This document shows, one piece after another, positions 13,902-19,314 of a DNA stretch of 19,314 bases. The position numbers were made by a program, and so were the translations under genes. Source of the DNA: a bacterium (GTDB lineage: Bacteria > Tectomicrobia > Entotheonellia > Entotheonellales > Entotheonellaceae); NCBI GenBank assembly GCA_027294925.1, contig JAPULM010000142.1, positions 1-19,314 of the forward strand. The letters are read 5' to 3'. A model generated the notes under the pieces. The model was not told the origin of the DNA. It saw nothing but the letters and a program-made list of their open reading frames with translations, and searched no databases. Within the stretch, counting starts at the first letter, position 1. Each line of letters starts with the position of its first letter.

Positions 13902-14417
13902 ATGCAAGTTGCAATAAATTGGGGCATTTCCTTGGAGCTATACGATAGTCATACAGTCGCTACACAACTTGGGATTCCTTACCGTACGATGATGTATTGG
14001 GTGGAAACCGGCTTAATACGTCCCCATACCTATACCGGCAGACGTCGCACCCCGGTTCTTTTTTCAGACAAGGATGTGAAAGAAATCGGCCGACTCGCAC
14101 AACTTCGTCGTTTTTTGCGCGGACAATCCTTACGTGACGTTCTTAATACGCTCCGCGCCATGGGGCATAATCCACTCTCTCAAGGCGACTTTTTAGTGCT
14201 TGAAAACCGCCAGGGTAAACGTAACGTCATCAAAATCATGCAAAATAACGAAGCAATAGAGCTTTTAAACCGTCAGCCTGAGGAACAATTGCGTTTAATT
14301 CCCCTCACCGGTGATGACGTGCAGGAGGCGATCTCTTCTGGCAGACAGGAACTTTTATTTAGTACCGAAGGTTATGAGCCGTCACCGATTCGAAATAAGT
14401 TGAACGAACAAAGCTAG
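13902..14417 (+). CDS. MerR-type HTH transcriptional regulator
   Basis: Protein of 171 residues with a winged-helix MerR domain at about 13-85: YDSHTVATQLGIPYRTMMYWVETGLIRPHT is the helix-turn-helix (quoted in part as QLGIPYRTMMYWVETGLI). The wing contains YTGRRRTPVLFSDKDV, and helices with LAQLRRFLRGQSLRDVLNTL follow. The C-terminal part (about 95-170) is short, has no obvious metal-binding Cys cluster and is not recognised. The ATG at 13902 has no clear ribosome binding site; TTG at 13932 is an alternative, also without one. It diverges from livK across a 235-bp region with the ATGTACAT pair, making it a candidate regulator of the importer. It is also followed 42 bp later by ftsZ on the same strand. 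Confidence 0.82.
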   Translation: MQVAINWGISLELYDSHTVATQLGIPYRTMMYWVETGLIRPHTYTGRRRTPVLFSDKDVKEIGRLAQLRRFLRGQSLRDVLNTLRAMGHNPLSQGDFLVLENRQGKRNVIKIMQNNEAIELLNRQPEEQLRLIPLTGDDVQEAISSGRQELLFSTEGYEPSPIRNKLNEQS

Positions 14418-14459
14418 CCAATTCTATCTTGAGCAATTTCACTGAAGGAGGGTGTGGGC

Positions 14460-15668
14460 ATGATAACATTCGCCGATGATGTACAAAGTGTGGCTCGCAT
14501 TAAAGTTCTCGGGGTTGGCGGAGGAGGAGGGAATGCCGTTAACACTATGCTTGCCGCGGGTTTGCACGGAATCGAATTTATTACCGCAAATACTGATTTA
14601 CAAGCGCTCGAAGCGACCACCCCCGATCTTCGACTGCAGCTAGGCGCCAATTTTACACGTGGGCTAGGTGCCGGAGCAAACCCTGAAATCGGCCGCAAGG
14701 CAGCTCAGGAAGACCGTGAGGCGATTGAGCAGGCTTTGATTGGGACCGATATGCTCTTTATTACTGCGGGCATGGGAGGCGGCACAGGCACTGGAGCTGC
14801 GCCCGTCATTGCTGGCATTGCCCGTGAAGCTGATATTCTGACCGTTGGTGTGGTGACCAAACCATTTGCTTTTGAAGGTCGACAGCGCTTGATGCAAGCA
14901 GAAGTCGGTATTCAGGAGTTACAAGACAATGTAGATACGCTTATCACCATTCCCAATCAGCGCTTACTTGAAGTGGTTGATAAGAACACCTCGTTGCGAG
15001 ATGCGTTCAAGGTGGCTGACGATGTACTCCGACAGGCGGTGCAAAGTATTTCCGATCTTGTTCTGCTGCCCGGACTCATCAATCTAGACTTTGCTGATGT
15101 CCGTACCATTATGGCTGGTCAAGGTAAGGCGGTTATGGGAACAGGGGTCATGCAGGGTGAGGCTGGTGCGGTGGCTGCAGCACAACGCGCAATAGATAGT
15201 CCACTTTTAGAAGCCTCGGTACATGGTGCACACGGGGTTTTAATTAATATTACAGGGGGGCCTGACTTATCACTCTTAGACGTCAATGAGGCGGCTTCAG
15301 CCGTACAAATGGCGGCTCACCCTGATGCACAAATCATTTTTGGCGCCGTTATCGATGAGAAATTGGAAGGGGTTGTGCGTGTAACCGTTATTGCAACGGG
15401 CTTCGATCAGCCTGCAGATGTTCACGATAGCTCGCAGCAGATTGGGCAATCCAATATTCGCCGAAACGTCCCCTCGGTGCTAGAGACATCTTCCGAAACC
15501 GCAACGATAGCCGACTATGAAGTGCATGAAAAGTTTAACGAAGAAGCATTAAAACGTTGGCATGAATTTTCGAAAGGTTCAGATACCCAATCATCTACAA
15601 AAAAGAATATCCAGGATAAATTGTTAGAGGTCCCAACCTTTTTCAGGCGACGTTCTAAACGTCGGTAG
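14460..15668 (+). CDS. ftsZ: Cell division protein FtsZ
   Basis: Tubulin-like GTPase that polymerises into the division ring; 402 residues. The GTP-binding signature GGGTGTG is at 106-112 and the N-terminal glycine loop [10 protein letters not shown] at about 19-28. The T7 loop NLDFADV (208-214) has N208, D210 and D213 equivalent to N207/D209/D212 of E. coli, so GTP hydrolysis looks intact. A variable linker (about 318-385) leads to the C-terminal peptide [14 protein letters not shown], fitting the FtsA/ZipA-binding tail. The segment before the T7 loop reads [10 protein letters not shown] where ITRPGLIN is usual. AAGGAGGG at 14445-14452, seven bases before ATG, fixes the start; GTG at 14454 is too close. 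No ftsA, ftsQ or mur genes are adjacent, so this is outside the usual dcw cluster or is a second copy. Confidence 0.96.
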   Translation: MITFADDVQSVARIKVLGVGGGGGNAVNTMLAAGLHGIEFITANTDLQALEATTPDLRLQLGANFTRGLGAGANPEIGRKAAQEDREAIEQALIGTDMLFITAGMGGGTGTGAAPVIAGIAREADILTVGVVTKPFAFEGRQRLMQAEVGIQELQDNVDTLITIPNQRLLEVVDKNTSLRDAFKVADDVLRQAVQSISDLVLLPGLINLDFADVRTIMAGQGKAVMGTGVMQGEAGAVAAAQRAIDSPLLEASVHGAHGVLINITGGPDLSLLDVNEAASAVQMAAHPDAQIIFGAVIDEKLEGVVRVTVIATGFDQPADVHDSSQQIGQSNIRRNVPSVLETSSETATIADYEVHEKFNEEALKRWHEFSKGSDTQSSTKKNIQDKLLEVPTFFRRRSKRR

Positions 15669-15718
15669 TCTTTACTAGTCGAATTTATGTGGGTCTACTG
15701 TGGCCTGATTTTTGTCCT

Positions 15719-16084
15719 CTACAGTGCTAATTGCGCGGCTGCGGTTTTGGTTGCAATATAATCAGCAATATTGTTTTGAGCTTCGTTGTCGCGCCACCCA
15801 ACCCACCAAAATTCAGCTCCGACCTCAAATAAATCACCACGCTGCTTGCACCATTTGACGCGTGCTAGGCCAAGGATTGACGAGTCGAAGCTGTCGGAAT
15901 TAATTTCCAACGCCACCACCGACTCTTTGGCGAGTTTTTCCTTGGCTTCAAAGCGGATCCCACCGCCGCTAATATTTACCGCCAAACTACTGATCGGATT
16001 GTCCTCAAACTGGCTTTCGTCTATGCATTTGTAGGAGATGTCATAACTTTTATTGATTCGGGGGAACTTTCTGCGCTGGAACAC
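15719..16084 (-). CDS. PilZ-domain protein, putative c-di-GMP receptor
   Basis: Single PilZ domain of 121 residues. The c-di-GMP binding motifs are both present: RRKFPR near the N-terminus (R5 and R9 fit RxxxR) and VNISGGGIRF (N37-x-S39-x-x-G42, the [D/N]xSxxG motif). It is expected to bind cyclic di-GMP in the cytoplasm and signal to motility, surface or export functions, but the output partner is unknown. I chose GTG at 16084 because AAAGGAG precedes it at good spacing; an in-frame ATG at 16114 would add ten residues but has a weak ribosome binding site. It lies downstream of queC on the same strand with a 94-bp gap, and converges on ftsZ with 50 bp between the stops. Confidence 0.85.
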   Translation of the reverse strand: MFQRRKFPRINKSYDISYKCIDESQFEDNPISSLAVNISGGGIRFEAKEKLAKESVVALEINSDSFDSSILGLARVKWCKQRGDLFEVGAEFWWVGWRDNEAQNNIADYIATKTAAAQLAL

Positions 16085-16178
16085 ATTTGACTCCTTTGGC
16101 AAGCTTGAACACATGACGGCTGCCTGTCTTATCGGCGGCCATTGGTAAAACTTAAGCCTGCCAAAAGAGGAGATTTGA

Positions 16179-16865
16179 TCACCGTGATTCTTTCGTTTGC
16201 GCTACTCTTTGCAACAACGGGTCCATCAAGCCGGCTTCCCTAAAACCCTTTGCACGTAATTCACATGCAGGACAGTCCCCGCATGGCGGATATAAACCCT
16301 CATAACAGGTATGTGAAATGGCCAGTGCTTCCATAGCGCCCACTTCCTTAGCAAGGTGAACAGTCTGCCCCTTTGTCAAATACATGAGGGGCGTATGGAT
16401 GTATATAGGATAATCCAAACCGAGTGACAATGTATGCGCCATAGCCTGAACGGTAGACGCACGACAATCTGGATAGCCACTATAATCGGTCTGGCATGTT
16501 CCAATCACTAGATCATTGATTTCATGTTGATATGCATAAGCGGCAGCAATGGTTAGGAACAGGAGGTTTCTGCCAGGCACAAAGGTGTTGGGTAATCCGT
16601 TGTGCCCGCTATCAGAGCTGATGTGATCTGTTGAACCAATCAATGCGGTGCCGCCTAACTGTTCTAAGATGGAAAGCTTTAAGATCTTCAACGGTACACC
16701 AGCCTGTTCACATATTCGTTGCACAGCTTGAAGTTCAATCCGATGCCGTTGCCCGTAGTCGAAGGCTACCGCAAGCAGGTGGTCAAAACGGCGCATTGCC
16801 CAATACAAACAGGTGGTTGAATCCTGACCGCCACTGCTTAAACACACGGCGCTGTGCATCGTCAT
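16179..16865 (-). CDS. queC: 7-cyano-7-deazaguanine synthase QueC
   Basis: Converts 7-carboxy-7-deazaguanine to preQ0 using ATP and ammonia, a step of queuosine biosynthesis for tRNA. It is 228 residues, the normal length. The PP-loop SGGQDST is at 11-17, FDYGQRHRIE at 35-44 and the core motif NTFVPGRNLLFLT at 93-105. Zinc ligands are C187 and C195/C198/C201 in CYEGLYPPCGDCPAC. A second ATG at 16859 is better spaced from the AAGGGGGG ribosome binding site than the first ATG at 16865, so the true protein may be two residues shorter. No other queuosine gene (queD, queE, queF) is near, and no preQ1 riboswitch was recognised upstream. Confidence 0.96.
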   Translation of the reverse strand: MTMHSAVCLSSGGQDSTTCLYWAMRRFDHLLAVAFDYGQRHRIELQAVQRICEQAGVPLKILKLSILEQLGGTALIGSTDHISSDSGHNGLPNTFVPGRNLLFLTIAAAYAYQHEINDLVIGTCQTDYSGYPDCRASTVQAMAHTLSLGLDYPIYIHTPLMYLTKGQTVHLAKEVGAMEALAISHTCYEGLYPPCGDCPACELRAKGFREAGLMDPLLQRVAQTKESR

Positions 16866-17187
16866 GTCCCCCCTTGAATTCTCGCTTAACGCGTCCCCCC
16901 ATTAAGAACCATCCCAAAGGGTAACGGCGCCTGTAGGTAACGGATCAATCGTAAATAAATTTCATTTTGGTAGGCAAAAAACCAAGCCAGAACGCTACTT
17001 GCTCGTCCCCTTGAACTATTCCTCGTTAGGTATAAATATGGCGCGGGATTGTACAGGTGCTTCACTTGGGAGTACGATCATAGGGTTAATCAATGAGCAG
17101 GAACGGTAGCAATTTCCTCAAGACGGACAAATCGGTTATGGTCGATTAACATTAGGTATGGAAAGCCCAGATTCAGAATGAAAAAGA
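16866..17187. other. Gene-free stretch upstream of queC
   Basis: I find no credible coding frame, tRNA or repeat here. TTGAAC at 17010 and TATAAA at 17030 look promoter-like on + but are only 14 bases apart and lead to no gene. On the minus strand the region contains the leader of queC; GGCTTGG-TTTTTT-GCC near 16960-16980 is a minor inverted feature without clear role. Confidence 0.4.
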
Positions 17188-17376
17188 CTAACCCATTTGC
17201 ATTAAACTGTCTATAAAATCAATAACCATAATACTACCAAGTCCCATTAAACCGGAGATTGAAAAAGCAATACAGGTCAATATAATGACATCTTTGGGGC
17301 TAAATAGCCATTTGCAGCCTTTTATTTTTTTTTCCTTTATCTGTCCATGAAAGACTAGTTTTGGATAATCGTCCAT
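17188..17376 (-). CDS. Small single-pass membrane protein, function unknown
   Basis: Predicted 62-residue protein, not recognised as any family. A basic, soluble N-terminal half (KEKKIKGCKW at 14-23) is followed by one long hydrophobic segment at about 28-53 (SPKDVIILTCIAFSISGLMG in part), so a single inner-membrane span with the N-terminus inside is expected. I chose ATG at 17376 because AGAAGGG lies six bases upstream; the frame extends to 17424 without a ribosome binding site. It is 57 bp downstream of the zinc-ribbon-like gene on the same strand, and the two may be co-transcribed. Both are small and in AT-rich DNA. Confidence 0.6.
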   Translation of the reverse strand: MDDYPKLVFHGQIKEKKIKGCKWLFSPKDVIILTCIAFSISGLMGLGSIMVIDFIDSLMQMG

Positions 17377-17433
17377 TGTAATCCCTTCTCTAGAATGCAT
17401 AATCAGTGAGCCTTTGCAAGTCACGCCGTAAAC

Positions 17434-17679
17434 CTAATTCAAGTTTAACACCTCAGCTTCTCCTTCTTCTCGAGCGAAGTTTTGAGCCAGCCACCCCAGG
17501 GCCAACAAAGCGACTAACTCAGGGGCATGTTTTTGACCACAAATTAAACAAACCAAGCCAAATGTATCAATGCGAAACAACTCAAGGCCGACTGAAAAAT
17601 CGCGTGATTCATTGCACATCGCACAAAATGTCCGGCTAGTTCCACTATTGCGAGCAATAATTAAATTAGGAATTCCCAT
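17434..17679 (-). CDS. Small CxxC/CxxC zinc-ribbon-like protein, function unknown
   Basis: Predicted 81-residue protein. Two CxxC knuckles, C19/C22 (FCAMCNESRDF) and C44/C47 (LVCLICGQKH), are 21 residues apart and suggest one zinc-ribbon site. A hydrophobic helix-like stretch (PELVALLALGWLAQNFA, about 53-69) and an acidic tail (REEGEAEV) follow. ATG at 17679 is chosen because AAAGGAA lies upstream at good distance; a TTG at 17700 is an unlikely start. No catalytic motif is visible. It could be a small metal-binding regulator or partner protein. It is paired with the membrane protein gene downstream. Confidence 0.65.
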   Translation of the reverse strand: MGIPNLIIARNSGTSRTFCAMCNESRDFSVGLELFRIDTFGLVCLICGQKHAPELVALLALGWLAQNFAREEGEAEVLNLN

Positions 17680-18058
17680 TATTTTGATTCCTTTTTTCAA
17701 ATAACAACAATCGCTCCAGACAACAATAATTTGCCTGTAATAAACCCTTTAATAATGTCACATATGAGCAAGAGGCGACTGTTCTAATAACCCGTTTTAA
17801 AACTTAAAACTCAGGATGGCTTATAGGAGCAAGAAAGATACCAATTGGTAAAATAGGGAAGGACAATTTAACACGAGATCACCCGTTAAAGCAGAATAAT
17901 CCCTCTCTCCTTAATAAATTACCGAAATTGCAGGCAATCATCAAAGGTCAAGCTAAATAAACAAAATCATCAAGCAAACAGCTCGCTTCAAAAGCAGTCG
18001 TCATCTACGACCCAGAAAGGAACAAGAGGTATGGGTCACCTGCGAGCCACTCAAAAGA
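17680..18058. other. AT-rich gene-free stretch between dodecin and the zinc-ribbon-like gene
   Basis: No supported gene lies here; only frames of about ten codons occur. Two perfect short palindromic features were seen: TACCAATTGGTA at 17839-17850, and GTCGT/ACGAC (17997-18001 with 18007-18011) downstream of the dodecin stop. Neither is followed by a T-run. The stretch must contain the leader of the gene ending at 17434, but I could not settle on a promoter. Confidence 0.4.
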
Positions 18059-18262
18059 CTAGCGTTCTAGGCGGAACGAGACTTCGGCTCTAACCCGAAA
18101 TAACTGTATTTTATCGTCCTTTATACGAACATCAAACGCTTTGGCTCCAACGCGAGTGATACCATGAAGTGTTTTCTGTGCCTCTGCAACCACTTCACGC
18201 ATTGCATCTTCCCAGTTGTTTGGTGATTCCCCAACCAACTCGATGACTTTAATAACTGGCAT
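18059..18262 (-). CDS. Dodecin-family protein
   Basis: Small 67-residue protein of the dodecin fold, which forms 12-subunit hollow spheres that store flavins or CoA-like ligands in other organisms. The family pattern is clear: VIKVIELVGESPNNWEDAM at 3-21, AQKTLHGIT at 28-36, and the closing strands KIQLFRVRAEVSF at 51-63. The flavin-stacking Trp found in the WFEV motif of typical flavin dodecins is absent; an ungapped alignment puts R37 there. It fits a Trp-less dodecin branch, so flavin binding is uncertain. GGAGAG before ATG supports the start. The gene is monocistronic and divergent from yacG. Confidence 0.9.
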   Translation of the reverse strand: MPVIKVIELVGESPNNWEDAMREVVAEAQKTLHGITRVGAKAFDVRIKDDKIQLFRVRAEVSFRLER

Positions 18263-18326
18263 TACTGTCTCTCCATTACAAGGTCGATTCTGGCTCAGTA
18301 AGGAAGTTCACCATAGACAGAATTCC

Positions 18327-18385
18327 GCCGTCAGTCAAGCTCCTTCTAAGCCCTATCTCACCGTCCTGCTAATTGACTTGACGGC
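18327..18385. repeat. Inverted repeat between dodecin and yacG
   Basis: GCCGTCAGTCAA (18327-18338) and TTGACTTGACGGC (18373-18385) are reverse complements except for one extra base in the second arm, separated by 34 bases. A further TTGAC lies at 18397-18401. It sits in the 202-bp divergent region, so it could be a regulatory site for either gene, an RNA hairpin in the yacG leader, or a remnant of a repeat element. Confidence 0.5.
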
Positions 18386-18464
18386 ATCTCATCAGCTTGA
18401 CATACTGGAGTTTGAATATCGATGCTCTATACATAACGTTTTCCATTACTAATGAGGCAAAAAC

Positions 18465-18698
18465 ATGGCCCGGACATATACGCGAAAATGTCCGCAATGT
18501 TCAACTCTTGTTCAATGGCCGACAACGAAAACCTATCCATTTTGCTCTAATCGATGCCAGCTGATTGATCTTGGCTTGTGGGCGAGGGGTGATTACCGAA
18601 TTCCGAGTGAAGAACCTATCGATGAGGAAACCTGGCTGGAATTCTCCAAAGGCGAAGAGGAAGAGGAAGGATTTGACCAAGAACAAAGGGGAATATGA
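18465..18698 (+). CDS. yacG: DNA gyrase inhibitor-type zinc protein YacG
   Basis: YacG of 77 residues. The zinc ligands C9, C12, C27 and C31 (RKCPQC and FCSNRCQLIDLG) match the family almost exactly, as does LIDLGLWARGDYRIP at 33-47. An acidic tail with EEEEE follows. The E. coli homologue binds GyrB and blocks DNA binding of gyrase. In many genomes yacG follows coaE; here it is instead coupled to a VOC-family gene, since its TGA overlaps the next ATG. GAGG upstream is a modest ribosome binding site. Confidence 0.95.
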   Translation: MARTYTRKCPQCSTLVQWPTTKTYPFCSNRCQLIDLGLWARGDYRIPSEEPIDEETWLEFSKGEEEEEGFDQEQRGI

Positions 18699-19111
18699 TG
18701 CTGTCGATCAAGGCTATGGATCATATCGTGCTGAATGTGCAAGACATGGAGGGGATTCTGGATTTTTATATTAATGTTCTGGGACTTCCAGGTGAACGTG
18801 TCGAGGAATACCAGAAAGGTGAAGTACCATTCCCATCCGTTAGAGTGAACGCCGACACCCTTATTGATTTGTTTCCAATCGCTGAGCAAGGGGAAACAAT
18901 AACGGGTGATCAACGAGCTATTTTGAATCATTTTTGTATGGTAATTGCCAAAACAGATATGTCAGGCGTGATTGCGCATCTAGAACAGCATGGGGTAGCA
19001 ATTGCAGAAGGCCCTGCGACTCGGTGGGGCGCTCATGGCAACGCAACCTCGATCTATTTCTTTGACCCTGAAGGCCGAAAAATCGAGATTCGATCTTATG
19101 ATTCTCCCTAA
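18695..19111 (+). CDS. VOC (glyoxalase/dioxygenase superfamily) metalloprotein
   Basis: Protein of 138 residues of the vicinal oxygen chelate superfamily, built from two beta-alpha-beta-beta-beta units. The first module opens with MDHIVLNVQDMEGILDFYIN and the second with LNHFCMVIAKTDM. H10, H79 and E131 (GRKIEIRSY) fit the metal triad of FosA-like VOC proteins; D58 (LIDLFP) lies at the fourth position. The family includes glyoxalases, epimerases, fosfomycin-resistance enzymes and dioxygenases, and the substrate cannot be chosen from sequence. The gene begins in the overlap ATGATG with yacG. The second ATG (18698) is better spaced from AAAGGGGA (18685-18692), so the real start may be one codon later. 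Translation is probably coupled to yacG. Confidence 0.88.
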   Translation: MMLSIKAMDHIVLNVQDMEGILDFYINVLGLPGERVEEYQKGEVPFPSVRVNADTLIDLFPIAEQGETITGDQRAILNHFCMVIAKTDMSGVIAHLEQHGVAIAEGPATRWGAHGNATSIYFFDPEGRKIEIRSYDSP

Positions 19112-19134
19112 CGAATTGATAACTCACTCCGGGT

Positions 19135-19314
19135 CTAGAACGATGGACGGTGTTCCGCAATAACATAAAGCTGGTCATGCTCGTCAAGCCGGTAGTTACT
19201 GTCGGGATTGGTTTGCAAATCCCCACTCTTATGTTGTACGGCAACGAGCAGCGCATTGTGTTTTTCTTTAAGCTGATGGAGGGCCTCAATGAACGCGTTT
19301 CCCACTACGGGTGC
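19135..19314 (-). CDS. TrkA-C/RCK domain protein, C-terminal end (5' part outside window)
   Basis: An open frame runs from the right edge to TAG at 19135-19137 with no start codon in the window, giving the last 59 residues. The sequence NALLVAVQHKSGDLQTNPDS followed by YRLDEHDQLYVIAE is the typical end of a TrkA-C (RCK_C) domain: a strand, an N-P turn and the pattern L-x-x-x-D-x-L-Y-V-I. These domains close regulatory subunits of potassium channels and transporters, and also many Kch-like two-TM channels. Which parent protein this is depends on the part beyond the window. It converges on the VOC gene with 23 bp between the stops. Confidence 0.8.
   Translation of the reverse strand, partial: APVVGNAFIEALHQLKEKHNALLVAVQHKSGDLQTNPDSNYRLDEHDQLYVIAEHRPSF

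Noticed and set aside
13717..13917. Plus-strand frame of 66 codons before the MerR-type gene
   Set aside because: It lies in the divergent promoter region, overlaps the operator candidate and ends inside the MerR-type gene in another frame.
16866..17050. preQ1 riboswitch upstream of queC
   Set aside because: I could not find the preQ1 aptamer pattern on the minus strand.
17839..17850. Perfect palindrome TACCAATTGGTA
   Set aside because: Short, AT-rich context, not close to a clear promoter; likely chance.
18918..19289. Minus-strand frame of 123 codons
   Set aside because: It is a shadow of the VOC gene and of the TrkA-C frame; the latter has the recognisable protein sequence.
1..19314. CRISPR array, tRNA or rRNA genes, toxin-antitoxin or phage-defence modules
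   Set aside because: No regularly spaced repeats, no recognisable tRNA or rRNA sequence and no defence-type protein motifs were seen on either strand.

Overview
The window reads as chromosomal DNA from an uncultured, probably Gram-negative bacterium with a broad heterotrophic metabolism. The signs are a periplasmic-binding-protein LivKHMGF importer, PilZ and HDOD signalling proteins, QueC, YacG and a dodecin. An amidohydrolase, a maleylpyruvate-isomerase-like DinB protein, an NHL propeller protein and a cupin beside a Liv importer recall Entotheonella/Tectomicrobia-type and similar genomes. That placement is an impression; no marker here fixes the phylum.

Left part (1-3760), accessory in character and visibly more GC-rich than the rest. 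The right end of an IS6-family insertion sequence is followed by about 540 bp without a gene. Then come an HDOD protein with a degenerate receiver domain (+), a compact structured element that could be a small RNA with its own promoter (2366-2485), an SDR oxidoreductase (-), and a 5'-truncated tyrosine-recombinase remnant (-).

Centre (3764-13900), the catabolic and transport block. An NHL propeller gene (-) and a DinB/maleylpyruvate-isomerase-like gene (+) diverge from a shared promoter region with good sigma70-type boxes for both. A D-aminoacylase-family amidohydrolase with its own promoter and a cupin follow on +. Convergent to them is the operon livK-livH-livM-livG-livF (-). A long perfect hairpin sits directly after the livK stop codon, and its loop can pair with a downstream 8-mer (possible pseudoknot). 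The livK promoter region carries two copies of the palindrome ATGTACAT. A plausible reading is that the importer brings in amino-acid or amide-like compounds that the amidohydrolase group processes.

Right part (13902-19314), regulation and housekeeping. A MerR-type regulator lies 42 bp upstream of a complete ftsZ, outside any visible division/cell-wall (dcw) cluster. Next come pilZ and queC on -, two unrecognised small proteins on - (one single-pass membrane, one CxxC/CxxC zinc-ribbon-like), a dodecin (-), then yacG overlapping a VOC-family gene (+). At the right edge is the C-terminal end of a TrkA-C/RCK domain protein (-).

No CRISPR array, rRNA or tRNA gene, or recognisable defence system was found. 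The best candidates for something undescribed are the livK-livH hairpin/pseudoknot, the 2399-2473 structured element, the MerR-FtsZ linkage and the repeated TGTACAT-type sites.
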